Source: Hymenolepis diminuta (taxonomy: Eukaryota; Platyhelminthes; Cestoda; Cyclophyllidea; Hymenolepididae). From it: a DNA stretch of 64,000 bases. Below, in pieces: positions 22,541 to 34,630 of the stretch. Under the pieces are notes generated by a model. The model saw nothing but the letters and a program-made list of their open reading frames with translations, did no database searches and was not told the origin of the DNA. Within the stretch, counting starts at the first letter, position 1. Each line of letters opens with the position of its first letter. The translations under genes and the position numbers were made by a program. The DNA is taken from NCBI GenBank assembly GCA_900708905.1, contig CAADRB010000028.1, positions 1,660,221 through 1,724,220 of the forward strand, written 5' to 3'.

Positions 22541-24630
22541 ATAATAAAGTAATGAACTCAACTATGACACAGAGTCATTTTACAATAACCAATGCCAATT
22601 TAAGCCTATAATATAAACTCATCTATAACGGTGGTCGTATAAATACGGGGGTCGCCTAAATAAAACTATTATGATAGAGCAGTTGGAAAGTTAAATAACA
22701 AAAGCTGGCCTCTGTAACTGGAAACTTTGAATATCTTACAAAAAATAACCATTTCTTTGAAGAAATTCAAGAGGATAGAGCGTTGGTGAAAGATGTAATT
22801 GGATTTTTTGACTAACCATCTTTATTAGTCTTGTTTGATTTGAATATTCTTTCGGGTAAAGTCTTAACCATTTCAAATCTTTGGTAAAATTCAGAGAATG
22901 AAATATTCTCTATACATTTTCTATATAATGAACAAGATTTCATATGCAATTTGAAAGACTGCGGCAAGTCCTTGACACTAATGCTTCCGAAATTTAATTT
23001 GTTTTCCTAAGGAAGTGAGCGAGATTTTGATTGGTTCTGAGATACTAGTCTCAGCATATTAATTCCCGAGTATTGCTTGATTCATCTTACACATGACTTT
23101 ATTGAAAGAAGGCAATGCGCAAAAATGCAGAGTGTAGAAAACCTATCACACAATTGCCCTTCCATTCTCACACGAACTTTATTACAATAGAATAAGAGGG
23201 AGACAATGACTGTATAAGAATGTTCATATTTGGCAAAGATGTATAAAGTTGAAGTCAATGTCATAATATGGAAATAAAAGTTTAGTTAAGTAGCGGAGGA
23301 GAGTTCAATATGCAAGGGTTAGATAACAGCGGAAATTCAATGGGCGGATTAAGGGCAGGGGGATGAATTATTAATATAATAGAGGTAGGGAACTGGAAAA
23401 AATGATAAGTGCTTAAGGTAGTAGTCAAATCCAGCTAAGGGACAAGTTCACTAGAATTTGAGGAGTTTCAGCTTCTTATGTCCTATCCGATCACATGTTT
23501 TTTAAAAATTCATTTTATCCTATCCGTTGAAAATAACGAATCGTTTGTGCAATCCTCAAAATAAGTATATGAAAATTTTTTGCTGAAGATTTTATCTTCA
23601 AATTTATTTTAACATTTATTTTTAAAAGGTGTAGCAGAAGCCATTAGAAATTTTCCCCTGTTTCAGACAAAACTAGTGAGTCAAATAAAGATGCGAGAAT
23701 AGAAATAAATTTCTTAATGGCTTTCTTTTATTATCAGTGCCATCTGATCTACGTGGATGTTAAACTGCCACTAAAATCTCGCGCCATTGACAAGTTGCTA
23801 TTTGTCCTGTCTGAAAATGTCTCCAAAACAAATAAATTGAAAAGAAGCTACATAAACAATAATTAATATATTTTAACCGCTTTACTTTTCACCATGACAG
23901 TCAATAGCATTAATTGTTTGTCGATAGGCTCAGAAAATCCTACCCCAGTCTTAAAGTTCTTCTATCCCTATTTTCTCATCTGCATGGTCATCATCCTAAC
24001 TAAAATGCATGCAGCACTTGAATCTTCATATTTCTTTAGCGGTTAAAGAGATTAGTGGTTAGATATAAAAGCATAGGAGAATGAGTCTAATAATAACTGC
24101 ATCATGTTAAATCGATAATCAATATTGTATAGCAAAACTAGCTGAAAGTTCGTTAGAAATTGTCTGGTTGATTAAAATAGTCAAATTCAAAATCTAATCA
24201 TCGGAAAAAATCTCAAATAATTATTTCACTGAAAGATTTAATGAAACAAATATTGAGTCATGGCTTTTGCATGGGTAAAAAGTAATTTATTGATAATTGT
24301 TCATTTGATTCAACCTTATTATCAGTTTTCGTAAAAGAGTATCTACTAGCAATTTCGGTTGTCTCTCTTAGATAAGACCTTAGGCAAAAACAACCACCGA
24401 TCACCACACGGAGGCATCGAAGATTGGACGTGTTGACAGAGCACAAAGAAACAATTTAATATTTTAACCAATAAATTAAAGTACTTTTCTAAATACCTTC
24501 GAGTGACTTGATTTACTTCTTCAATGTGGAGCCACACTATGTTACCCCATTATCACAAAACTGTCTGTCTCAGAGGTCGTTGAAATTAATTGTGACTTCA
24601 AGTAGATAAGTAAAAAAAAAATCAGAGTGC

Positions 24631-24997
24631 ACCGGTTTTTAATATGTCGGAATAAACTGATTAAAGAAAGATCTATGTAGAAATTAAGTCATTTAGTAAA
24701 TTGCGACATGTCTATTCGAACATATCGCTAATCAAGACGATTGTTCGATTTGCTATCGATTATTAGAGGACTAGGCTGGATCATTCTTATTATAAATCTT
24801 ATCATAAATTGAAAGGGGACAGCACTAAGGCTACATCTTGGAATGAAGCTCAAAAATCATAAGTCGACGATTCTGTGAGCGAATGAAAAATGTAAGCCGA
24901 ATTTGTTTAATTGTTACTAGATCATTAAAATAAATAATCAGACTATATGATATATTTAAAGTTGATTAATATTTGCCACTTTAAACAAACTCCACTT
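24631..24997 (+). repeat. 367-bp direct repeat, copy 2
   Basis: Near-identical to 18449-18815 in the same orientation. An A10 run sits about 10 nt upstream of this copy but not of copy 1. Confidence 0.9.
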
Positions 24998-27900
24998 GCT
25001 TCTTCAAATTAATGACTTTTACTTAAACCGACTTGTGATATGCTTCACTTCTCTTCGCTCATAAGACATTCAAGGCTCGATCTTTTGGAACGTTCCGTTC
25101 GGTCAAATTTCAGTGGTAGGAGCGAATGAATGGCATTTGCAAATATTAATTCTCAAGGGTGAAGGTTCACATTTGTTTACGTACGATACTGGAGAGAGAA
25201 GTTTGCCAAGTTTAAAAGAATGGGTTGGGTGCCACCATCATCCTAGAATTTGGATATGTCAAATGGCCTAAGCTGCAATCCACTTAGATTTAAAATTGTC
25301 TTTTATTTGCGAAGATGAGAACAAGATGATGCAAGCTTAATTTTGAAAGATTATATGCATAACTTTAGTGTACCAAACCTTACCATATTTTGCTTTAACT
25401 AAATCTTAATAACTATGTTATTAATGGTTTTTAAATAAAGTGTCAATACTTTTGCTATTTGATTTAACGAAATTTTAACGTGGATAATTACTGGGATCCT
25501 ATACACTAATATGTACTTTTACTGGCGGTAATATTGCTTAGGCACTTGATTTTCCAGGTATATTTTGGTCTGCGATATATTTTCCAGATAGAATGCGAAA
25601 ACAAGAGTGAATAAATCCCATTGACGTACTATTAAGTGGTTCATTTATTTGTTTTGAATGGGTATCAGGCAAAATAAGAAGTTCTTTAAGAGTATTATTT
25701 ATCACGTGGAACACTTATTTCAAGCAGAAAACATTTTATGATTTGTTGTTTATTAATACTAATGCTACTAATAAAAATGCGAAACAACTTTAACAAGTTT
25801 TAATTATGAAATATTATCTAAATGCACGAAATATTAAAATTGACCAGTAGGAATGAAACGGTGATTGAATAGAAGTTATTGGCAAAATCTGGATGTCGTG
25901 ATTTCTCACAAAAGTATGTAGTTAGAATAAAGTTATATTCGATCGCTCATTATTCACTTTAGATCCATAGTTTCACCGTTCGGTTAAAACCTTATTTTTT
26001 GAAGCAATTCGTGATAGATATAAATAACCATTTTCCTAACCAAATTTCCTAAAAACATCAGCTTGATCTGTAAAGGCACTTTTTTAATGATCTTGACTTG
26101 ATAAGATATGAAAAGTATTCTAATATCTTTAAAAATATATAGATATGGAATTAAGTAGTATTATACTTTCACCATTGGTACGGCTTCATAGACTTCGTTT
26201 TAATCGTGAATTTTTTATTTAAACAAATGCTTATTGGACTAATTTTGAATTCAAAAAATGGATGTTAACTTTTTCCATAAAGAAGCATTTGGAGGAGACA
26301 AATAGAGGCTGCATGTAGGCAGGGCTTACACAACGAAGTGATGAATTGATTAGATCTGATTTCATTAAAAAGAGGCAGGAGTAACAAATATACACTTTTA
26401 AATAAGCATCACATTCGCTGAACACAAATTCATTTAATTCTATTTGAAGATATTTGGGTCGACGTTTGAAATTAAGGTCTCATCCGATCAATGCGGTGGT
26501 CGAATACGGATGACATTGATGATCTAGGCAGTATTTATGCTTATAGATGAGTGTACTTTCTTGGATAACATAAACACATGGGTTGATCTTACAACACTGC
26601 AGAAATGAAGAAAGTACCGAAATTATTTGAAAACTTCACACACATTGAGAAATCTCAGTCATCCTTCAGAAAAGTGAGAGGACACATCTGGGAGTAAAAC
26701 ACCAAATTCTGAAGAGGATTTTTCTCTAAAATATTCATGAAGCTGGTACAAAATTTTAAATTCTCCATAGCGATAAATAGAATAAAATACTTTCATTAAC
26801 ATTTTGACACTTATTTTGATTCTGTTTAAATATATTGATCTATGATTTGAGTGGTCTTCAGTCTATAACCATTTTTCTTAAAATAGATATCAGGAGACAA
26901 TTATACACAGGGACAGGCTGGATGAATTTTAATATAAATACTGTAAATCTACAACATCCCGCGTATGCGATTTTTCAGCTAATTTTTGGCACTTATTATT
27001 ACAAATGGTCCTTATTTCTTGCTCCTTGAAATGAATGTCATTGATGCATTTTCGACTAACTCAGTGCATGCATTCCTTTCGTTGCCTTTGTGAGATGATT
27101 TGCTCAAAATAATCTTATTTTCACAATCATGTACATAGAAAAATGAGGAAGGGAATTGCAGCATACGAGCATGATGAATGAGTGCGCGATTTATTAATTT
27201 TAAATAATATTATTATAGTTAATTTAGTTATAGTTATTTTAATTTCTCTAAGATAAGGTTGCAGTTTATACACAGTTTCTTTTCAGCTGGAGATAGAATA
27301 GAGATAGGAAAATGCGGTCTTTTGCCTTCTTTATCCCAAAGTTGCATTAAAACTTTAGTCAGACTCTCTTTGGTGCCACTTTTATAAGTAAAATTTAATA
27401 TGTTACCAATTAAGGCTTTACTCAGATTTCATCGAGAGCGTTCAAAGGATTGACTTTTACTTGATTTAATTTAATAACTAAGTTGAATATATTTCCACAT
27501 TTACTTCAATATAATAAAAACCATTAGGTTAATTTGGATTTGAGAAATTTTATTATTTACAATAAATGCCAAGTACATGGAAATAAATGAATTTTACCTG
27601 GATATACAATGCGTATTTAAAAAAGTAACCATTAATGCGTCGCCTTAAGTACTAAAATCCCATTTAGGGGATCTTAAGACTGAATATGCTTTAGTTCGTT
27701 TAATGCAGATACATAAACGTATTCGCATATGAAGGTCCTCACCACCGCAGCCGAGATTAGTGAACTTCAGAAGTTTTGAAACTCTATAATGTTAACAAAA
27801 TCCTATTTTGGCATTTCCTAGATGTGGTAGATCGATTAAAGCAATACCTATGAGAATGTCATCAATGACCTTTTTGATTTAGAATATGGTTAATCAACCT

Positions 27901-30900
27901 ATTACAGACAAGATAAGGTTAATAAATTCAACTAATAAGTGTTTTCAAACTTTTGGAAACAATAAGATAAAATGTGTTTTATATTTTTGGTCTATATTTT
28001 ACAAGATTTTATAGCAAAATTCAAATTCTATCGGTCCTTATATTGTAAAACTTATCACATAACCTTTCCAAATAAACGATCAGATGTCATTAGCGCTTGA
28101 AAATTCACTATCACTAGATCCCAATATTGGGTTTTTTATTACAAAACCTAGCATAATGGGAAGTGGTTTCAAGAAAATTCGAAGAAAAGAGAACAGACAT
28201 CAGTCATTTATCTTTAAAATTATATCATTGTAAGACAGCCATTTAAATGTAAAAACATTCCATTAAGAAGCTCAATTTTATATCTGCTTAAAAACATTTT
28301 TATGTTAAATAAAAATAATTAAGGTGAATTTTTAGCACAAACCGCAACTAAATATGCAAATTCCAGTAATTTTGAATAATGAGTACACGTATTTGGAAAC
28401 CGCACAGAGAATAGGAATTGGACAAAAGGATGCATAGCTTATAAATTCTATTAGATTGGAGAGAGAGCTCGTTGAGGCCTTAGTGTAACTTAATAATTTC
28501 GCATCAATTTGTAAAGTTTAGATCTGAAGGCCATGAGAATGTTTCTTCTTCAGTTTGTTGAGCAGCCTCGAATTTGGAATAATTATATTCGCCAGCGCAA
28601 AAAATAAAAAAAAGGGATTAAATTGGTGATTTCTTCCTCACATGCCTATCATATCCGACACGAAAATTTTAGGCTAAGAGGGTTCGAGTTTTAGTTACTA
28701 TTACTCACTAATTATCAAATTAGATTTTTAAAATTTTTATAATTCTTCTAAATACTTATTCTTTAGGAATATTTTTCAAAGATTTATTTTAAACCTTTGA
28801 AATGATGTACATTTTGACAGAGAATTTGAAAATCTGATTCAGCGAATGGAAATGACTGGCGCTAGTTAGTAATTCTTGTCAATTAAAATGCAAATTTCTT
28901 TAAAGAATTTCTTTAATTATATCTTCCTCTTTCCAAGTCAGGTATCGTTAGCACTTCTTGTAATGTCTCGAACTAACCTGTTAGGATCCTAAGTATATGG
29001 GATCTACTAGTTTTCCGAGGTGCCTTAGGAAATATTTACAGCGTTAATTGCCAATCTAATGATTGGTTTGCTAAGGCCCAACTAAGGATTCGTAAACCCT
29101 AGATCCCAATTTTTACTTTCACATTTGCGTCAGAAATTTGCTTGCAACTGGAATTATCATTTAATCAGTCTTTATCGATCAAGATTTTATGTTTTAAATC
29201 ACAGATTTTCATCGATGGTAATTTTATTTTAGGGGAGATGTTGGCTAGAAGTACCAAATTAATGGGTTACGTAGGAATGGATTTATTTAAATGAATAAAA
29301 CCCAAGTATGCATAAATGGAGTTGTATGGCGCTCTTCATATTCAGATTATTCAAAGCGGTAACAGGGAGATATTAATTTGCTAATAATAACGGAACAGTT
29401 ATAAAGGGTAAGGCGTCTAGGTACGAGAATGCATAACAAAAATAGATCAAGAATTTGCATTTATATAGAAGCAAAGGTTAATATTAGATTAGTATTCGTT
29501 GATTTATGGAAATGTTAGAAAAAATTAAGAGGAAAATATAAAAATTCGCCTTTTTACTAAGTATTTGCGTCTTCAAAATTTTATTATATAATTACGTTCG
29601 TTAGTGGGACTTACGAATTTGACTGAAATACATTGATCTTCTTCTTAGATGGCTCACAAGTATGGCTCGTATCGATTTTTCAAGTGCAGATTTTAAAATG
29701 AAATGCACACATATTTGATTAAGATTAATATAAAAGAGATTTCTTTGGAGTAAATACCTTGATTTAGAGCAATTTGCCCTAAAGATTTTAACTTTTCTGA
29801 AGAATCTTTGCGTTAAGAGTCATAAGAATCATGATTCTAGATTTCTTCCTTTCGTTAATAAGATGAAACGTAAGGTTTTTTATTAAAAATACGACTGAAA
29901 AAAGCCTATTAGTTTAGAAAAATAGAAATTTTTGTAGTTCTATCAACGTATCATGTGGGAAGTAGATCTAAAAATTATCGTTTTGACATTTTGAATTCTG
30001 AACTATTTTAGGCAGTGAGTTTAACTACTGATCAAATAGGATAAGCCCTGTTGTCTTCACAGTTAATCTTAATTTTCATACGCAAAACAGCGGATTTACT
30101 ATTCATTTAAACAATATTATGATTAATAGACAATTTCTGAGGGCTTAATATTTTTGGTAAAATTTAAAATTTAAACATTTTAGCCCTAAGTTACTTCAAA
30201 AATACAAGTTGGTTAATCGCTATGAATTACCAGCATTCACTAGCAATCTAAAATATCCCTAAATAATTTATTAAAATAACTATATTTCTCTAAAAACATA
30301 AATGATATATGAGCAGACCTAGCCATAATTTGGATTTTTATAACCATTATATCGTCTTTGCTATAGCCGTCTGAATGTTTTTATTGGGAAAAAGACGAAA
30401 TCTAGTTAAAAATTACTCCAATTTTAAGGTGATGTTAAATTAATGGATGACATAACTTATAAATTGATAACTGTGTTTGCGTTTCAAGTCGTTAACTGGG
30501 ATACTCTAAGTCCTAAGACGTAATAAAGTATAGAGAGGGATAAGGCCAGCCCCTGACGCCGTTAACATATATGTATATATATATAATTTTTATGACTGAA
30601 TAGATAGTAGTACCTTACAGAAAGGCACTAACTAATTAAAATATGGCGAAATCATTTATGAAATACACTCAAATCTACCACTTTATATCAGTTCCTTCCC
30701 AAAATACTACTTCATCGGTTTGAATCATATGACGTTTCTTTTCTCCCCTTTTCGACAATGATTGCTACTTTTTGGAGAATACATCAAGCCAGATGAATGC
30801 ACCTACACTTAGTCTGCTCTCGAAAAATCTTGAAATTAAGAGTTCTAAATGATATTGATATGGAAAATTTGGCCGCTTTTTATTGCGACTGAAAAATATT

Positions 30901-33389
30901 GAAAACTTAGAATAAATGCCGTAATGTCTGTTTTCATCCTGCTGTATTTTCTTTTGCTTATTTAGTGTTTGTATAGAGCAGATTTGGTTATATTGTTATT
31001 TCTATCAACAAAGACGTCGGTCACTGTTTACCATTTTGTGATAAAAGATATTACTAGCTATAAAAATTGAAGGTGAAGGCAGTGGGTTTGGATTACTTAA
31101 GCTCACTTTTCTAGCACTCATCCCACCTAAACGTCATGATTAATAGCATGTGATATAATCATTTATACATTTTTTAGTATTAATAATAGTAAATGACATA
31201 GATTTAAGCGGAATTGGCGATTTTTATTATTCTTCCGCGGTAGCTCAGTAAAATAGCTTGAGACATTTAGGTATTGAACAAGTACACTTGTTCTGGTTCG
31301 ATATATCAGTTAGACACTACTTCAAATGCGGGGGAAAACCTGCCAGTGAATTTTAATATCAATAAATCATCCAAAATGTTGTAAATGTGCTTTGCTGAAG
31401 AAGTAAGTGGGATCGTTATCTCACAAATTTTTTCAAATCAACCAAATTAAGTACAACAATTTCTTTTATGATTAAATAATAAACGCCCATAGATATTCAT
31501 TAACAGAGACGTAAATAACATGTAACTTGTGATAAAGCAGCTTCTACCGAAAAGCATGTTTGATGCACGTATGAAAACACACAATACAGGACTACTCCTG
31601 TGAACAATCAAGGTACCAAAACCGTACTTGGTTTAGTTCCTTATTAGCAATTTTACCCATGATAATATATAACATCGAGTTATTTCTATAAATTAATATT
31701 ATTAACAGAATAATCGTTCAATTGATGGAAATTATAAAATAGCATTAAACGCTGTCTCGGGTAAATAATGACAATAATGCACGAACAAATGGCAAATAAA
31801 ATGCAGAGATAATAAAAATTATTTAGATTTGCGTGCAACAATTTCAAAATCAGTTGAGATCCAAAACTCTCAATTAATGCTAGTGTTCGTTTGCCAGAAT
31901 TTTAACATTGGCCGATTTTTCTGATTTAGAACGAAACACATTGTCATCTCCTATTAAGATCCTTTGTTTAATTTACTAGAATTTGTTATTTTTTATTATT
32001 CGTTATATTTAGCCTTATCAGAACTCCCATCACGGAAAATATCGGCCTGCTGCGGTCTGCTAGCAGCTTTGCACGTCATATCTGACATCATATCTACTCA
32101 TAGATCAGTGGTTAAATATATTTTCTTATTTGGTTCCTAAAAACATGTATGCTTTTGATATGACCTTTTAGCGTTTATAAAGCATTACTAGTTTCACCTG
32201 TATTTCCTTATTTTTGGTTCGCTCCTATTTGTCTTGAACTTTGAGAACGCTTAATATAATAGGTAGGGTGAACAGAATGTTGTCTTATAGGAATTGAAAG
32301 TGCATAATCATTTATGTTCACTAATCTAGAAGGTGTATTAATTCCAAGGACCGGGAGGAAGTAGGCAAAGGCTTATTGATGGATTAAAGTCTCTTCTTCT
32401 ACTTTTAAGAAATTCCTGTTTGTATAAGAAACATATGTAGGGATTCAATGACAAATAATTGGCCCTTAATATCGAAGCCAGAATATTTTTTACCAGTTAG
32501 TATCAAGAGAGAACAGTAATCGATGAATCTATTGTTTGAAAAATATGCCCATTCAGGGAGTTTTTTACGAGTTCAGCTTAAAGCTCCGAAAATAATCGGC
32601 ACCGCCTCATATCGCTAACATACAAATTTAATTTCTTAAAATAAAAATGAAAACTGACTCACTATTATTAATTGTGTCTCACAGTTTCCTTATTTTTCAT
32701 TATCACTAGTTCCATTAATACTATATTCCCCTTTTCATTATTGCTACTGGCTGAATGGATGCTACTAGAGCACACATACTTTCCGATAGATTGCGTTATG
32801 TACCATATTCACACAAAATATTAGGCTCAAATTTTGCGTTAACTGCAAATTTATTAAAAACATTATGTGTGGTAAGCAATTATGTGGTAAGCAAGGTCCC
32901 CAACATGAACAAGATTGTGGTCCTAATTAGGTGTAATCACACTGTGCAAAGGAAGTCAATGAGAAAATTAATTTTCAGTGTCCGGCTTTTAGGGTGCCTC
33001 GGACGTAGACATAGGTTGCAAAATTCCCACTTTGTTGTGCAAAGTGTTGACTACACTTACCTTCGGTAGGGGAAAAGTACCCAGAGTTTTTCTCTGGAGA
33101 AATTGTCATTTTACAAACTCTATAGAGCATTTAATTTTCCACAACACTGCATGTCCATCGACTAGAATTAATTTTGCAAAATCTGACCGTGTCAGAAGAG
33201 AAATCCCCATAAGGCCACATAGAGTAAGATTACTGTTTAAATCTAAAACTTCTGTTTATGCTAGGACACCACATTTCAGCGCGAAATTAGTTTCCCTAAT
33301 TCGAATATTATTGTCTGTTCATTACTAATGTTAGCTGAATTGATGATATAAGAATACATCAGATTATGGATTGTGTGAAAAAATGTTGT
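24998..33389. other. Gene-poor AT-rich stretch
   Basis: No exon, RNA gene or repeat family was recognised with confidence. A 54-codon open frame at 29615-29778 (minus) has good splice signals but background composition. Overlapping plus-strand frames at 32755-33328 lie next to the retroelement remnant and have no splice or homology support. Confidence 0.35.
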
Positions 33390-34630
33390 GCGCAAATCGT
33401 TGCATTAACTACGCTTTAGTACCAGATCGTGTAGAAAAGGTACTAAATCTCCTTGGCGCAGGTTTATGGTCAAAGTGACCACTTAAAAGAACACTGCTAT
33501 GATTGTAAGCAAGTGTATATTGAACTGCGTAAAGAGCGTCCAAAGTAGCTTTTAATTATAGCGTCTGAAGTTTAGATGTCGATAGGATTCTAACAAACAT
33601 ATCCAACGTTTTGTCTCTGGATGACCTTTTCACAACTAATAATCTCCCTTGTGTATGAGCTAGGGCCAATAATGAAGTTGCCAGACGATTTAAATTTGGC
33701 GTATAATGTGATAACATTTCCTCAGTGACTAGTTGTACATTAGCGGTGGTGTTCGATAAAAAAGAAGTGCACATGCTTTTAACTTTAGGTAATAAATGGG
33801 AAAGTTTCGTGACGAATTTCCAGTAGTTTTGTCAAGAGAGGAAGTGTGATGGCTTGCTAAATTCTTCAACATACTTAATTCTGTCTATGAGGATAGTAAA
33901 TAACGAGTAAATTGTTGCTATCAACTAATATTTAGGCATTTTTACAGACCCCTTTCAACTAATTTAAGACAACAATTTCAACTGAAGGGACTGTTGTAAA
34001 TTTTCTATGACAATTTTAAGCACATAAAAGTCATTTATAAAGTTATGATCATGGGGCTGATTTATGTCATTTTCGAACGGTAAAACAATGGTCAAAGTTT
34101 GTATATGATCAAAGCAATCTCTGTTAATTATAAAGAAAAAATGACACCAAAAAGGTCTTTTTCCGAATAAATAATGATGAAAGAAAAATAAGTTATAATA
34201 GTCATTAATTTTAATGTATATATACGTAAATATATTTAATATTATTTTAAACAAGCTGACTAATGTTTCAATGTCTGTTGCGGGCGGAAGAGGACATAAA
34301 TTTCGTGCAAAATTAGTAGGAAGCCTATAGGATTTCGCACTATTTGTCAGCAGACTAAAAATAAATATTTTTAAAATCTAATGGTCCAAAATGAGTTTCT
34401 TTTATATATTTGTCTTGCTCAGTATGTTTTAACCTAACTATTGCATCTGCAGTTCGCAATATATACCTCTTTCTCTCCCTCTATTACTTACTGCTAAAGT
34501 AATATACTTACCAAGTGGTTGTATTCCTTTTATTCCTTGTAGTTTACGCTTGGTAGCCCAGCAATAACTAGTGGCTGTCTGATGCCATCCCTCAACGATA
34601 CCCTGCCCTAGTTTTTCAAAATTGAAGAGC
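33390..34630 (-). mobile_element. Decayed Ty3/gypsy-like pol fragment (RT to RNase H)
   Basis: Reading right to left on the minus strand, short motifs resemble Ty3/gypsy pol in the expected order. They are LGQGIVEG..(S)YCWAT near 34540-34605 (RT N-terminus), CPLPPATDIETL near 34260-34300 (the YPLP..D block), and VTEEMLSHYTPNLNRLATSL near 33665-33730 (the FLG..YYR.F.PN block). Then come FVRILSTSKL near 33580, LDALYAVQY..LLSGHF..DHKP near 33460-33535 (RNase H, TDHKP signature), and LMQRFAHNI near 33400 (the RL.RW block). Frames shift between segments, two stops interrupt the RNase H part, and the TDAS region seems deleted. The YLDD catalytic motif is not visible. No LTRs, gag or integrase were identified. 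It is clearly non-functional, and the family call is pattern recognition only. Confidence 0.45.

Larger units (their letters stand above)
18816..24630. other. Gene-poor stretch between the two 367-bp copies
   Basis: Contains the 18-bp tandem array (21043-21096), repeat R3 copy c (21180-21370), a 15-N gap (21462-21476) and repeat R2 copy b (22338-22540). No convincing exon was found. The frames at 21334-21722 span or abut the gap and have no splice or homology support. Confidence 0.4.

Noticed and set aside
29615..29778. Minus-strand 54-codon exon candidate with tttag acceptor and GTAAGT donor
   Set aside because: Background base composition. A rough estimate from base composition expects about one or two such open frames next to a GTAAGT by chance in a window this size.
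33031..33100. U1 snRNA-like start (acttacct)
   Set aside because: Only the first few bases match; none of the downstream U1 stem-loops or the Sm site follow.
33061..33119. Minus-strand exon candidate reading VCKMTISPEKNSGYFSPTE before a GTAAGT
   Set aside because: Good splice sites, but it sits next to the decayed retroelement, is only 19 codons, and its phase connects to nothing else found.
34512..34630. Minus-strand exon with a GTAAGT donor reading LGQGIVEG..YCWATKRKLQ
   Set aside because: It first looked like a GC-rich host exon, but the motif fits the N-terminal part of Ty3/gypsy reverse transcriptase and lines up with other pol traces to its left, so I treat it as retroelement remnant.
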